Below, one piece after another: positions 1 through 9,810 of a DNA stretch of 64,000 bases; within the stretch, counting starts at the first letter, position 1; the number at the start of each line of letters is the position of its first letter. The DNA lies in assembly GCF_040361195.1 (NCBI RefSeq), contig NZ_APNE01000005.1; one strand, 5' to 3'. The DNA comes from Salinisphaera hydrothermalis (GTDB taxonomy: Bacteria; Pseudomonadota; Gammaproteobacteria; Nevskiales; Salinisphaeraceae). A program made the position numbers and the translations under genes. The notes under the pieces are model-generated. The model did no database searches. It was not told where the DNA came from and worked only from the letters and a program-made list of their open reading frames with translations.

Positions 1-745
1 TGGCGATCTTCGGATCGTCCTGAGCAAAGCCCTTACGCGCCAGCACGTCGATGTGTTGCGCCGAACCCAGGGTGCCCTTCGGATCCTTCAGGAAGCGCAG
101 ATGCCACTTGCCAAACATCCAATGCGGCGTCCAGCCGGTGACCACGATCCAATCCTTGCGGCGTTCGGCACGGGCCAGAGCCGCGGTCATTGCGGCGCCA
201 CTGGCCGACACCAGACGATAGTCGCCGTTCAGATCGTAGGCCTTCATCGTCTTGTGCGACAGCTGCATCAGGCCGGCACCCGGATCGATGCCCTGAATCT
301 TGCCGTCGAGCTTGGCCTTGACCGCAGGCTTCTTAAGATCGGCAATCGAGTTCAGCTGATCCTTCGGCACGTAGTCCGGAACCACCCAACCCAGCTGGGC
401 GCCCGTATACAGCGATCCGAGGTCGTCGACCTTACCCTTGACCTTCTTCCAATAGTCGGCCTGCGTGTCCGGCAACCAGGCCATCATCATCGCATCCAGA
501 TCGCCGTTCGCCACGCCCTGATACTGCACCCCGATCGAGGCCATCTTCAGCTTGACCTTGTAATCGGTCCGCTGCTCGATCAGCGTCTTCGCCAGCTTGG
601 TCACGAACTCGGCGTCCGACCAGGCGGTCCAGCCGATCGTGACGGTCTTGTCGCCGCTGGCCGCCTGGGCGCTACCGAAGCTGCCCATGGCGATGGTGGC
701 ACCGGCCACGGCGGCCGCGACAAAACCTTTCATACGCAATTTCAT
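1..745 (-). CDS. proX: Glycine betaine ABC importer, substrate-binding protein (partial)
   Basis: Periplasmic binding protein of an OpuAC/ProX-type quaternary-amine importer. It starts at the ATG at 745-743, behind a GGGAG ribosome site, and runs off the left edge, so about 248 N-terminal residues are visible and the C-terminus is missing. Residues 1-28 form a signal peptide: a basic start, an Ala-rich core and an AQA cleavage site. The mature part begins with IGWTAWSDAEF and carries several Trp residues, as expected for an aromatic cage that binds trimethylammonium groups. It is the last gene of a proV-proW-proX unit, 56 bases after proW. The exact substrate (glycine betaine, proline betaine or choline) cannot be decided from this part. 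Confidence 0.9.
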   Translation of the reverse strand, partial: MKLRMKGFVAAAVAGATIAMGSFGSAQAASGDKTVTIGWTAWSDAEFVTKLAKTLIEQRTDYKVKLKMASIGVQYQGVANGDLDAMMMAWLPDTQADYWKKVKGKVDDLGSLYTGAQLGWVVPDYVPKDQLNSIADLKKPAVKAKLDGKIQGIDPGAGLMQLSHKTMKAYDLNGDYRLVSASGAAMTAALARAERRKDWIVVTGWTPHWMFGKWHLRFLKDPKGTLGSAQHIDVLARKGFAQDDPKIA

Positions 746-801
746 AGTTTCTCCCTGGTACAAACCCTCATTAAAGATACTCGCAAGCCCGGCCGGCTCG
801 A

Positions 802-1703
<902 letters not shown>

Positions 1704-1704
<1 letters not shown>

Positions 1705-2936
1705 CAGGCAGCGTCCTGTTCAGTCCGGTTGAGCGTGTGCAGCAGCGTGGCGCGCGAGATCGTGCCGATATAACGGCCATTCTCGTCGACCACGGGCACC
1801 GGATGCGGGCTCTCGGCCACCGGTTCGAGCAGTTCGGTCAGTGATGTCGTCGATTCGATGATTGGAACGCCGGATACGAACGCTTGCTCGATGTTGCCCT
1901 CCTCGTTCTTGGACAGTTTCGCGATACAGGCCTCGAGCGAATCCGCGCTGACCGTACCGAGATAACGACGATTGCGGTCGTGAACGACCGCCGCGGGGCG
2001 ATCGTGCTTGTTGAGACGCGACAAAGCGGCGCGCACGCTTGAACCGGCGCGCTCGATCACGGTGACCTGGTCGCGACGCGCGATATCGGCGGCGGTGAAG
2101 ACATGGCCGACGTTGACGTCGCGGAAGAACGACCGCACATAGTCGTTGGCCGGGTTACGCACGATTTCTTCCGGCGTGCCGACCTGAACGACCTGGCCGT
2201 GCTGCATGATGGCGATGCGATCGCCCACGCGCATGGCTTCGTCGAGATCGTGGGTGATGAATACGACGGTGCGCGCCTGCTCGGACTGCAGACGCAGGAG
2301 CTCATCCTGCATTTCCGTGCGGATGAGCGGGTCGAGTGCGGAAAATGCTTCGTCCATCAGCAGGATGCCGGGATTCACCGCCAGCGCGCGCGCCAGGCCG
2401 ACGCGTTGCTTCATGCCGCCGGACAATTCATCGGGATAGCTGTCGGCGTTGGCCTTGAGGCCGACCGCGTCGAGCGCTTCGAGCGCGCGCTTTTCGCGTT
2501 CCTGCTTGCCGACGCCGGCCGTGACGAGACCGAAGCAGGTGTTTTCGAGCACGGTCTGATGCGGCATCAACGCAAACGATTGGAAGACCATGCTGATTTC
2601 GTGGCGCCGCAGTTCGATCAACTCCTTGCGGTTCATCTGGGTGATGTCGCGGCCGTTGATCTTGATTGCGCCGGCGCTCGGGTCGATCAGCCGATTGAGC
2701 ATGCGGACGAGCGTGGACTTACCCGAACCCGACAGCCCCATGACCACGAAAATCTCGCCTTCGTTGACATCGAAGCTCGCATCCGACACACCGACTGTCA
2801 TGCCGGTTTCGGCAAAGATCTGATCCTTACCCTGGCCCTTCTTGACGCGCTCTAACGCGCGCTTCGGCTGCGCCCCGAAAATCTTGTAGACATGTTCTAC
2901 GGACAGTTTGGTATTCAAACGCGCCCCTCGCGCCAT
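1704..2936 (-). CDS. proV: Glycine betaine ABC importer, ATP-binding protein with CBS domains
   Basis: ATPase of the betaine importer (ProV/OpuAA family, about 410 residues). Walker A is GLSGSGKST, the ABC signature is LSGGMKQRVGLARAL, and Walker B is ILLMDEAFSALD. After the ATPase comes a pair of CBS domains (about the last 130 residues), which in OpuA sense ionic strength. The open frame extends to 3041, but the family begins at KLSVEHVYKIFG. I chose the ATG at 2936. A TTG at 2918, 5-6 bases after a GAGGGG motif, is a real alternative, and it would give the usual short N-terminus. First gene of the operon, so its promoter should lie in the A+T-rich stretch around 3040-3125. Confidence 0.93.
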
Positions 2937-3766
2937 GTAAGTGTATTTACCCATACTAACGCAACTTCTGCACCAAACTGCAGTCCGGGCGCCTGCCCTG
3001 CCTCGCTCGCGCAACGCTTTGAGCCAGCAAGATTTTGCCAAAACCCTGTTAATACGAGGGATTAAACGTCACCTTCGTGATACAGCATTTTTTCTAAAAT
3101 TTCTCGATTTCGACCAAAATATGACATATCGATTTGCGCAGTGGAGCGCGAATCCATCGACCCGTTGCATCCCCGTGGACGCGCTTCCAGTGCACGCCGG
3201 CTCAGTACGGCTCCATCGGCAACGCCGGGCACTCGATCGCAGGTCTCGACACGGGGCCATGTCGGGCGGCGCACGTCAGCCCGGCCTCGCCAGCGCCCCG
3301 GTATTACCTGCCCCGGCGTTGCAAAGCGGGGCGTCAGGAGCAAGTTCGGGAACCCCGGTTGCCCGCAAATTTGGCTATCGAAGGCCTGGGCAGAATTCGA
3401 TGGCGCGTGGGCCAAAGGCCGTACCATCGCCGGCGCCCATCACGCGGACGCGATGTTTATGCCGAGACGCGACCCGGAGATCGGGCCCGGCACCGTCTGG
3501 CCACGCATCGAGTCGATGAGACACACAACCGAATACCGCGAGGCACGACTAAATCCGGCCATGCGAGTCGATGCGGCTGCGGCCGCGACAAACCTCGACC
3601 GCCATGGCCACCCGCGGAATACGCGGCATACCGTCCGGCGATCTGGCCTGGCGAAGCGAGCGACTAACTACCGAGTCGCAACCGCTTGTCGCTCCGGGTC
3701 CCAACAGGATCGGTGCGTTCAGGCTTCGGGAAGGTCGACGATAGGTCGACAAGGGAGAGAAAAAAA
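2937..3766. other. Long intergenic gap, no convincing gene
   Basis: About 830 bases between proV and tRNA-Phe. The part next to proV (about 3040-3125) is A+T-rich and is the likely site of the proV promoter, though I could not pick a clean -35/-10 pair. The rest is G+C-rich. The open frames in it (for example 3062-3427 minus and 3141-3875 plus) are low-complexity Arg/Pro/Ala-rich, have no family motif, and one runs antisense through the tRNA. I see no hairpin plus U-tract. A small RNA or decayed gene cannot be excluded. Confidence 0.5.
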
Positions 3767-3842
3767 TGGTGGCCGGAGACAGAATCGAACTGCCGACACT
3801 GCGATTTTCAGTCGCATGCTCTACCAACTGAGCTATCCGGCC
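3767..3842 (-). tRNA. tRNA-Phe (GAA)
   Basis: A 76-base tRNA read on the minus strand from 3842 to 3767. The acceptor stem GGCCGGA pairs with TCCGGCC, the D arm contains AGCTCAGTTGGTAGAGC, and the anticodon stem TGCGA/TCGCA closes the loop CTGAAAA with anticodon GAA. The T arm contains GTTCGATTC. The CCA end is encoded (3769-3767). It follows yggX, as in many gammaproteobacteria. Confidence 0.97.
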
Positions 3843-3870
3843 ACACACTCGCCGTTGCGGCGAGAGGCGT

Positions 3871-3899
3871 ATTAAACCGATACGCGCGGCTCGGGTCAA
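3871..3899 (-). promoter_or_regulatory. Promoter for tRNA-Phe
   Basis: On the minus strand TTGACC (3899-3894) is followed after exactly 17 bases by TTTAAT (3876-3871), a good sigma-70 pair. Transcription would start about 20-25 bases before the tRNA. The G+C-rich leader CTCGCC-GTTGC-GGCGAG (3849-3865) between promoter and tRNA is an inverted repeat and may be the processed 5' leader. Confidence 0.6.
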
Positions 3900-3916
3900 C
3901 CGTTATGAACGATCGA

Positions 3917-4189
3917 TCACGATTTCGGCGGCACGTAGTGCGTTTCCGCGATGTCGCCATTGCCGAAGAAATACTTCTCGGTCTGCTCGGCGAGGAACTC
4001 GCGCGCTTTGGGATCGGCCAGGTGTAGGCCATATTCATTGATCAAGCGGGTCTGTTCCTGCAACCACTGCTGCCAGGCCATCATCGAAACGTTCTCGTAG
4101 ATCCGCTTGCCGAGTTCTCCCGGCAACGGTTGGCGCGGCAGCCCTTCGGCTTCGTAACCGAGTTTGACGCAGTGCACGGTGCGGCTCAT
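3917..4189 (-). CDS. yggX: Probable Fe(2+)-trafficking protein YggX
   Basis: A 90-residue cytoplasmic protein of the YggX family, which protects iron-sulfur clusters from oxidative damage and is thought to hand over iron. The start ATG at 4189 overlaps the mutY stop by four bases (ATGA). The sequence has the family marks: MSRTVHCVKL with the conserved Cys7, a PGELGKRIYENVS segment, WQQWLQEQTRLINEY, and the C-terminal FFGNG. Neighbour mutY uses a [4Fe-4S] cluster and removes oxidised-base mispairs, so the pair makes sense as an oxidative-damage unit. Confidence 0.95.
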   Translation of the reverse strand: MSRTVHCVKLGYEAEGLPRQPLPGELGKRIYENVSMMAWQQWLQEQTRLINEYGLHLADPKAREFLAEQTEKYFFGNGDIAETHYVPPKS

Positions 4190-5256
4190 AAGTTCAACTT
4201 GAGTTGCGGTGAATCGAGAAGACGCACAATCGGTGCCGGCAGGCCGGGCCGTTCGTCGCGTCGATACCAAGCGAAATCGCCGTCCATGATACGAACTGTG
4301 CGGCGATACTGCACTCGTCGCGCATGCAGCGTCAGCAGGAAATGCGTGAAGCCGTGCTCGATCGGCGCCAGCGCGCTCCCAGGCGCGGCCTCGATGCCGA
4401 AACGCTCGCGACAGACTTCGGCAATATCCGCGCCCGCCTCGATCTCCGGCAAGCTCCACAAACCACCCCAGATGCCGGTTGGCGGCCGTTTTTCCAGCAA
4501 TAATCGACCGGCCTCGTCCTCGATCACCAGCATCGTGGTCTCGCGTTGCGGCCGAGCGCGCTTCTTACGCGGCGCCGGGATATCGGCCTGTAGCCCGTCA
4601 ATACATGCCACGCAGGCCCCGGCCAGCGGACAGGCCGGACAGTTCGGCCGCCGTCGAGTACACAGCGTGGCCCCGAGGTCCATGATGGCCTGGGTGTAGT
4701 CGGTCACGCGTTCGTGCGGGGTATAACGTTCGGCGAGCTGCCAGAGCGGCTTTTCGTAGGCCGCCGAGCCCGGCGCCGCGGTAATACCGGCCAAGCGTGC
4801 GATCACGCGCTTGGCGTTGCCATCGAGAATCGGCGCCCAAATGCCGAACGCCTGTGCGACGACTGCGCCAGCCGTCGAACGCCCGATGCCCGGCAGCGTC
4901 ATCAGCGTCTCGACATCGCGCGGGAATACACCATCGTATTCGCCCACGACTTGTTGCGCCGCCGCATGCAGATTGCGTGCCCGGGCGTAATAGCCCAGCC
5001 CCGCCCAATGCGCCATGACGTCGTCGGACGGCGCCGCGGCCAGGGTCTCGACATCGGGGAAACGCGCCATGAACGCCTGGAAATAATCGATCACGGTCGT
5101 AACCTGAGTCTGCTGCAGCATGATCTCGGCCACCCAGACCCGATAAGGCGTCCGCGGGTGCTGCCATGGCAAATCGTGGCGACCGTGACGGTCGAACCAG
5201 GCCAGCAAATCGTCGGCAATGGTGGCCGGCGCGCGATCCGGAATGTCGTGTTTCAT
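4186..5256 (-). CDS. mutY: Adenine DNA glycosylase MutY
   Basis: Removes adenine mispaired with 8-oxoguanine, together with MutM (58283) in the GO repair system. 356 residues. The N-terminal helix-hairpin-helix glycosylase domain carries EIMLQQTQV with the catalytic Glu, a hairpin LPGIGRSTAGAV, and the catalytic Asp in DYTQAIMDLG. A [4Fe-4S] cluster loop with spacing C-x6-C-x2-C-x5-C begins at CTRRRPNC. The C-terminal Nudix-like domain (about residues 235-350) recognises 8-oxoG. The gene overlaps its neighbours by four bases on both sides. Confidence 0.96.
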   Translation of the reverse strand: MKHDIPDRAPATIADDLLAWFDRHGRHDLPWQHPRTPYRVWVAEIMLQQTQVTTVIDYFQAFMARFPDVETLAAAPSDDVMAHWAGLGYYARARNLHAAAQQVVGEYDGVFPRDVETLMTLPGIGRSTAGAVVAQAFGIWAPILDGNAKRVIARLAGITAAPGSAAYEKPLWQLAERYTPHERVTDYTQAIMDLGATLCTRRRPNCPACPLAGACVACIDGLQADIPAPRKKRARPQRETTMLVIEDEAGRLLLEKRPPTGIWGGLWSLPEIEAGADIAEVCRERFGIEAAPGSALAPIEHGFTHFLLTLHARRVQYRRTVRIMDGDFAWYRRDERPGLPAPIVRLLDSPQLKLNL

Positions 5257-5846
5257 GACGTCGGGGTTTGGGTCGTGGCGGCATCGTGACGGGCGAGTTG
5301 TTCGATGGCCGTGGCGGTCGCGGCCACTTGCTCGCGTAGCGCTCTCGCGATGGCCCAGGGGCCGACCAAGGGCGGCACCCAGAAATCAGGCACGATACGC
5401 GCGTTGAACTGTAATTCGGTGGCATCGGCGCCCGCTGCAGCAAAACGCCAATGCGCCTGCCCGGTCTTTAGATCGCCCCGCCCGGGCACCACGCGCATGT
5501 CGAGGCGTTTCGGCGGCGCCAGTCGGTACCGCATAACCTGGCGCACCGTCTTGCAATACCAGAGCACGCACAGCTTCATGCGCGACGACAGCTCATCATG
5601 ACCGATCAACCGCGTGGATTCGATCATCGAGGAATAATCAGGGAGCCGTTTGAAATCGGTGGCCGCAGCATAAGCGGGGCCGAGGGGCGCGGCGACGTGG
5701 ATGCGCGCGGTTACGACATAGGCCTGATCGTCGCGGCTCACCTTCAGATGTTCGAGCGTCGCGGCCTGCGCCGCGACCGCGATCGATAACAGGACGAGCA
5801 TGCCACTGAGCCGCCATCGCCGGCAGCCCCGTGCAAAAGCCGTCAT
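5253..5846 (-). CDS. SRPBCC/START-like secreted protein
   Basis: A protein of about 197 residues with a signal peptide (LSGMLVLLSIAVAAQA) followed by an SRPBCC (polyketide cyclase/coenzyme Q-binding) type fold. The pattern VSRDDQAYVVTARIHVAAP, then a DFKRLPDYSSMIESTRL segment, is typical of this group, as is a C-terminal helix (IARALREQVAATATAI). The fold usually binds a hydrophobic ligand; the ligand here is unknown. The next start upstream (5879) would overlap asmA, so I prefer the ATG at 5846, although its ribosome site is weak. Its stop overlaps the mutY start. Confidence 0.75.
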   Translation of the reverse strand: MTAFARGCRRWRLSGMLVLLSIAVAAQAATLEHLKVSRDDQAYVVTARIHVAAPLGPAYAAATDFKRLPDYSSMIESTRLIGHDELSSRMKLCVLWYCKTVRQVMRYRLAPPKRLDMRVVPGRGDLKTGQAHWRFAAAGADATELQFNARIVPDFWVPPLVGPWAIARALREQVAATATAIEQLARHDAATTQTPTS

Positions 5847-5856
5847 CGGGTGACGA

Positions 5857-7908
5857 TCAGCGCTGAATCGTCGAACCATCGTCGGGTGACCCGGTATGGG
5901 CCGCTTTCTGTATATCGATCGAATAAGACGGCGACAGCAGTGCGCCTTGCAGATGCATGGGTACCGTCAGCCCGGCCAGCGGCGCGAGCCGCTGACCGGC
6001 ATCTTGGGCGACCGCTAGCCGAAGCGTGTAGTCGAGCCGATTGTCTTTGAGGCTGTACTGACCTTCGCCGCCGCCCGTCAGCGGCCCGGCGTCGATCGTG
6101 AAGGCATCACTGCTGGCCATACCGTGATCGACCGTAAACCGGCCGCCGAGATGATCAAATTCGGTCGTACCGTTGGCGCTCGCGGCACGGGCCGACTTGC
6201 CGTGGGCCTGTTCATGCGCGGCCAACAACATGCCGACCAGATCGAAGCCGTTGATCTGGCCGTCGTTCAGCGCGAACTGGGCTGTGCCCGACAGGCTGCG
6301 CTTGAGTTGGGCGACCTGGCGACCGGTCGCATGCAGATCGATAGCGACATCGGCATTCCCCTCCAAGCGATCGCTATCGGCCACATCCTTCAGTAAAGGC
6401 TCGATCGCCACGTGGCGAAAGTGGCCGGACAGCGCGTAGGCCGGGCGTGGCCCACTGGCGTCGACCCCACCGTTCAACTTCAGCGTGCCGCCATAGATAT
6501 CCGCCGTCAGCGGCGCGATACGAAGCACGCTATCGGCCGCCGAGACCTGAGCTAACGCATTGTGGATATTGAGGTTCGCGGTCGTCAGCGAGCCAATCCG
6601 CAACTGGCCGCGCATACGCAAATGATGCAGCGGCGCGAGATCGAATTCCGCGGCCTTCTGGGCGGCGCCGCCGCCGGTCTGCGCCGGCTGGCTGGTTTGT
6701 GCCTGGGCGGCACTGCCGGGCGGTAGATAGCTATCCACATCCAGCGTGTCCAGGTTCAGGTCGAAGCCGTAATGCGGGTCGGCAAAATCTCGTACGTTGA
6801 CCGTGCCGCTCAGCGTGCTCTTATCGAGCTTGGCGGCAATCTGCTTGAAATGGACGACATGCGCGCCGCCCTCGAACTGGGCATCGAAGCTGGCCGAGGT
6901 GAGCGCCGCAGCCGCCTGGGTCTTTGGCGGATGCAATTCGAGTTGCTGCAGCGTCGAGCGCGGGCTGAATTCCGCCACCGTGATACGTCCGTTGTACGCC
7001 AGCCGATCATGTAGCCCGGTGCCGTCCACGTTACCGGTTATGGTCAGCCCGTCAGCCTGCAAACTGACGTCGTCAAGACCGAAGCGGCCGGCCTCCAGAT
7101 CGAGATCGCCGGACGCCCCCAGATTGGCTTCCTGCTTGCCGCCGGGCACCGCCGGGCCGCGCGCCAGCACGTTCACGCTGAGCCCGGAAAATCGATAGAA
7201 GCGATCGGCGACATTCGGCTCGATCCGCGATACCAGATGCACCGCAGCCGTCATGTGCGACCCCGGCCAACTCAGATCGCCGCCGGCTTCAAGCCGGAAC
7301 GGGTGCCCGTTGCTGATCCGGCCGGTCTCGAGATCGGCGCCCTTGAGCCGATAGTGCCGATCGTGCGCATCGTCGTCGTAGCGGACGTCGGCGCGGGAAA
7401 TTTCCACCGCACCGATTTTCAGAGAGGATAACGGCAGGCCGGTGTGGTGCCTGGAACGCGCGCCGTCCGGCGACGGTCGTGCCGCCGGAGCGGCCGCGGA
7501 CAACCGATGTACGATGCTTTGCCAGTTGGTCTGCCCGTTCGCGTTCCGGGACAGCGCGAGGTCGAGCCCACGAATATTCAGCGTGCCGAGCCGCAAATGG
7601 CCCGTGAAAAGCGGCAAGACGCGTAGCGTGACATGGCCGGCGCGAATGCGGGCCAACGGCTGGCTACCGAAACCGTCGGCATTGACCACGGTCACCGCGC
7701 CGAACCGAATCGAAGGCCAAGGCAACAACGACAACCGGATCGGCCCGTCGATGTCCACCTCGCGCCCGATGGCGTCGGTTACCGCGGCGTCAATACGCGC
7801 CCGATACGCATCGGGATCGATCGTCACGCGCAATACGACAAGCGCCATAACGACGACCACCACGAGCGCAGCGACAGCGCCGATAACGATCTTGACCCAG
7901 GTTTTCAT
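5857..7908 (-). CDS. asmA: AsmA family outer-membrane homeostasis protein
   Basis: 683 residues with one N-terminal transmembrane helix (VKIVIGAVAALVVVVVMALVV) and a long periplasmic part. The AsmA N-terminal motif is visible (DPDAYRARIDAAVTDAIGREVDIDGP), as is the C-terminal AsmA_2 region (LPADIYGGTLKLNGGVDASG-type and LNDGQINGFDLVGM). AsmA/TamB-like proteins form beta-groove structures thought to carry phospholipid between membranes. First gene of the asmA-SRPBCC-mutY-yggX group, divergent from thiSG. Confidence 0.88.
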   Translation of the reverse strand: MKTWVKIVIGAVAALVVVVVMALVVLRVTIDPDAYRARIDAAVTDAIGREVDIDGPIRLSLLPWPSIRFGAVTVVNADGFGSQPLARIRAGHVTLRVLPLFTGHLRLGTLNIRGLDLALSRNANGQTNWQSIVHRLSAAAPAARPSPDGARSRHHTGLPLSSLKIGAVEISRADVRYDDDAHDRHYRLKGADLETGRISNGHPFRLEAGGDLSWPGSHMTAAVHLVSRIEPNVADRFYRFSGLSVNVLARGPAVPGGKQEANLGASGDLDLEAGRFGLDDVSLQADGLTITGNVDGTGLHDRLAYNGRITVAEFSPRSTLQQLELHPPKTQAAAALTSASFDAQFEGGAHVVHFKQIAAKLDKSTLSGTVNVRDFADPHYGFDLNLDTLDVDSYLPPGSAAQAQTSQPAQTGGGAAQKAAEFDLAPLHHLRMRGQLRIGSLTTANLNIHNALAQVSAADSVLRIAPLTADIYGGTLKLNGGVDASGPRPAYALSGHFRHVAIEPLLKDVADSDRLEGNADVAIDLHATGRQVAQLKRSLSGTAQFALNDGQINGFDLVGMLLAAHEQAHGKSARAASANGTTEFDHLGGRFTVDHGMASSDAFTIDAGPLTGGGEGQYSLKDNRLDYTLRLAVAQDAGQRLAPLAGLTVPMHLQGALLSPSYSIDIQKAAHTGSPDDGSTIQR

Positions 7909-8053
7909 TCGATTATCACGCTCCGGGGGATCGTGTGTCCCAAACCCTCAACACGCTGCAGTCCGACGGCATGCAGCCCGGCCACATTGCGCGTTATTCT
8001 AGCGCCCTGTTTTTTTGCGGCCCTGCCGCCCGTACAACGAATCGGCAATCCTC

Positions 8054-9052
8054 ATGCAGATTGAAGTCAACGGCCAACTCCGCGAGTGTGCCGAACGCAC
8101 CACGCTGTCGCAGCTGCTCGGTGAGCTCGGTTACGGTAACCAGCGCGTCGCCGTCGAACACAACGGCGAAATCGTGCCGCGCGACCAACACGGCGAAACC
8201 ACGGTCGGCGCCGACGATCGCATCGAGATCGTGCACGCCATCGGCGGCGGCCAGGCCACCTCCGAGGCCGATGCCTTTACCGTAGCCGGGCGTACGTTTG
8301 CGTCGCGCCTGCTCGTCGGCACCGGCAAGTATGCCGATCTCGACGAAACCGACGCGGCCATTACCGCCTCGGGCGCCGAAATCGTCACGCTCGCCATTCG
8401 GCGTACGCCGGCACTAACCGATCCGGAAGCGCGCAAGACCCGCAACCTGCTCGACGTGGTGCCGCCGGAAAAATACACCCTGCTGCCCAACACGGCCGGC
8501 TGCTATACCGCCAAGGATGCCGTGCGTACCTGTCGCATGGCGCGCGAGCTGCTCGATGGCCATAACCTGGTCAAGCTCGAAGTCATCGGCGATGACAAGA
8601 CGCTTTATCCGGACGTCTCGGAAACACTGGTTGCCGCGCGCGAGCTGATCGCCGACGGCTTCGACGTCATGGTCTATACCAGCGACGATCCGATCGTGGC
8701 CCGTCGGCTGGAAGACATCGGCTGCTGCGCGATCATGCCGCTGGCCGGCCCGATCGGCTCCGGGCTCGGCATCCAGAATCGCTACAACGTGGTCGAGATC
8801 GTCGAGCACGCCAACGTGCCCGTGCTGGTCGACGCGGGCGTCGGCACCGCCTCCGATGCCGCGATCGCCATGGAGCTTGGCTGTGACGGCGTGCTGCTGA
8901 ACACCGCCATCGCCAACGCCGATAAACCGGTTCTGATGGCTCAGGCCATGCGGCACGCCGTGATCGCTGGACGCCAGGCCTATCTGGCCGGCCGCATGCC
9001 GCGTCGCCGCTATGCGTCCGCCTCGTCGCCGATGACGAATCTGCCGTTCTGA
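8054..9052 (+). CDS. thiG: Fused sulfur carrier ThiS-thiazole synthase ThiG
   Basis: 332 residues joining two thiamin-thiazole proteins. Residues 1-66 are ThiS-like: ubiquitin fold, ending in a Gly-Gly-Gly at 64-66 (EIVHAIGGG). From about residue 75 comes ThiG, with FASRLLVGTGKY, the imine-forming Lys in LVKLEVIGD, and the phosphate-binding PIGSG and VDAGVGTASDA loops. ThiG makes the thiazole phosphate from deoxyxylulose phosphate, dehydroglycine and ThiS thiocarboxylate. Free ThiS must expose its C-terminal Gly, which here is internal; see findings. I chose the ATG at 8054 because ThiS begins there. No thiF, thiE or thiO lies nearby. trmB follows, as in Pseudomonas. Confidence 0.92.
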   Translation: MQIEVNGQLRECAERTTLSQLLGELGYGNQRVAVEHNGEIVPRDQHGETTVGADDRIEIVHAIGGGQATSEADAFTVAGRTFASRLLVGTGKYADLDETDAAITASGAEIVTLAIRRTPALTDPEARKTRNLLDVVPPEKYTLLPNTAGCYTAKDAVRTCRMARELLDGHNLVKLEVIGDDKTLYPDVSETLVAARELIADGFDVMVYTSDDPIVARRLEDIGCCAIMPLAGPIGSGLGIQNRYNVVEIVEHANVPVLVDAGVGTASDAAIAMELGCDGVLLNTAIANADKPVLMAQAMRHAVIAGRQAYLAGRMPRRRYASASSPMTNLPF

Positions 9053-9075
9053 ACGCCCCAGCCCAGGAGCCCGCT

Positions 9076-9765
9076 GTGGACCCATCGCAGCCTGCGCATC
9101 GCCGCATCCGCAGTTTCGTCAAGCGCGAAGGCCGGCTCACGCCGGGCCAGGAGAAGAATCTCGCCGAGCTCTGGCCACGCTACGGGCTCGAGTTGCCGAG
9201 CGCGCCCATCGACTGGGCTCGTGAGTTCGGGCGCGATGCATATCGCACGCTAGAGATCGGCTTCGGGGCCGGCGAAGTGCTGGCGGATCTCGCCATCCGG
9301 CATCCCGATGCCGATTTCATCGGCATCGAGGTCTATCGCACCGGTGTGGGCCGCTTGCTGGGTGCCATCGACGAGGCCGGCGCCACCAATACGCGCGTGT
9401 TTTCCGAGGATGCGGTGGAAGTGCTGGCTGCGGCCTTCGCGGACGATTCACTCGACGAAGTCCTGCTCTATTTCCCCGACCCGTGGCCGAAAAAACGACA
9501 TCACAAGCGCCGGATCGTGCAACCGGTGTTTGCCGATGAGATCGCCCGGGTATTGAAACCGGGCGGGCTGTGGCGACTCGCCACCGACTGGGTGAACTAT
9601 GCCGAACACATGCGCGAGGTGCTGGACGCCCACGGCGCGTTCGAAAACGTGGGCGATACGAATGGCTTTGTCAGCGACCCGCCGCGTCGCGATACGCGCT
9701 TCGAGAACCGCGGCCGCCGGAAAGGCCATGTGGTTCACGACATGGCCTATCGACGCCGCAGCTAA
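9076..9765 (+). CDS. trmB: tRNA (guanine-N7-)-methyltransferase TrmB
   Basis: Methylates G46 of tRNAs using S-adenosylmethionine. 229 residues, GTG start at 9076 behind an AGGAG ribosome site, 23 bases after thiSG. SAM-binding motif LEIGFGAGEVLADLA, followed by DFIGIEVYRTGVG, and the family hallmark FPDPWPKKRHHKRRI. The C-terminal segment TDTRFENRG-like (RRDTRFENRGRRKGH) is the conserved TxFExRG motif. No anomalies. Confidence 0.97.
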   Translation: MDPSQPAHRRIRSFVKREGRLTPGQEKNLAELWPRYGLELPSAPIDWAREFGRDAYRTLEIGFGAGEVLADLAIRHPDADFIGIEVYRTGVGRLLGAIDEAGATNTRVFSEDAVEVLAAAFADDSLDEVLLYFPDPWPKKRHHKRRIVQPVFADEIARVLKPGGLWRLATDWVNYAEHMREVLDAHGAFENVGDTNGFVSDPPRRDTRFENRGRRKGHVVHDMAYRRRS

Positions 9766-9810
9766 TCGAACGAAGCACGGTCCGCGGGCGAGAGACCATG
9801 TCGGTCACAC

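Noticed and set aside
3062..3427. 121-residue minus-strand frame in the gap before proV
   Set aside because: No ribosome site and no recognisable motif; covered as part of the unexplained gap instead.
7909..8053. TPP riboswitch upstream of thiSG
   Set aside because: I looked for the conserved CTGAGA core and flanking helices and did not find them.
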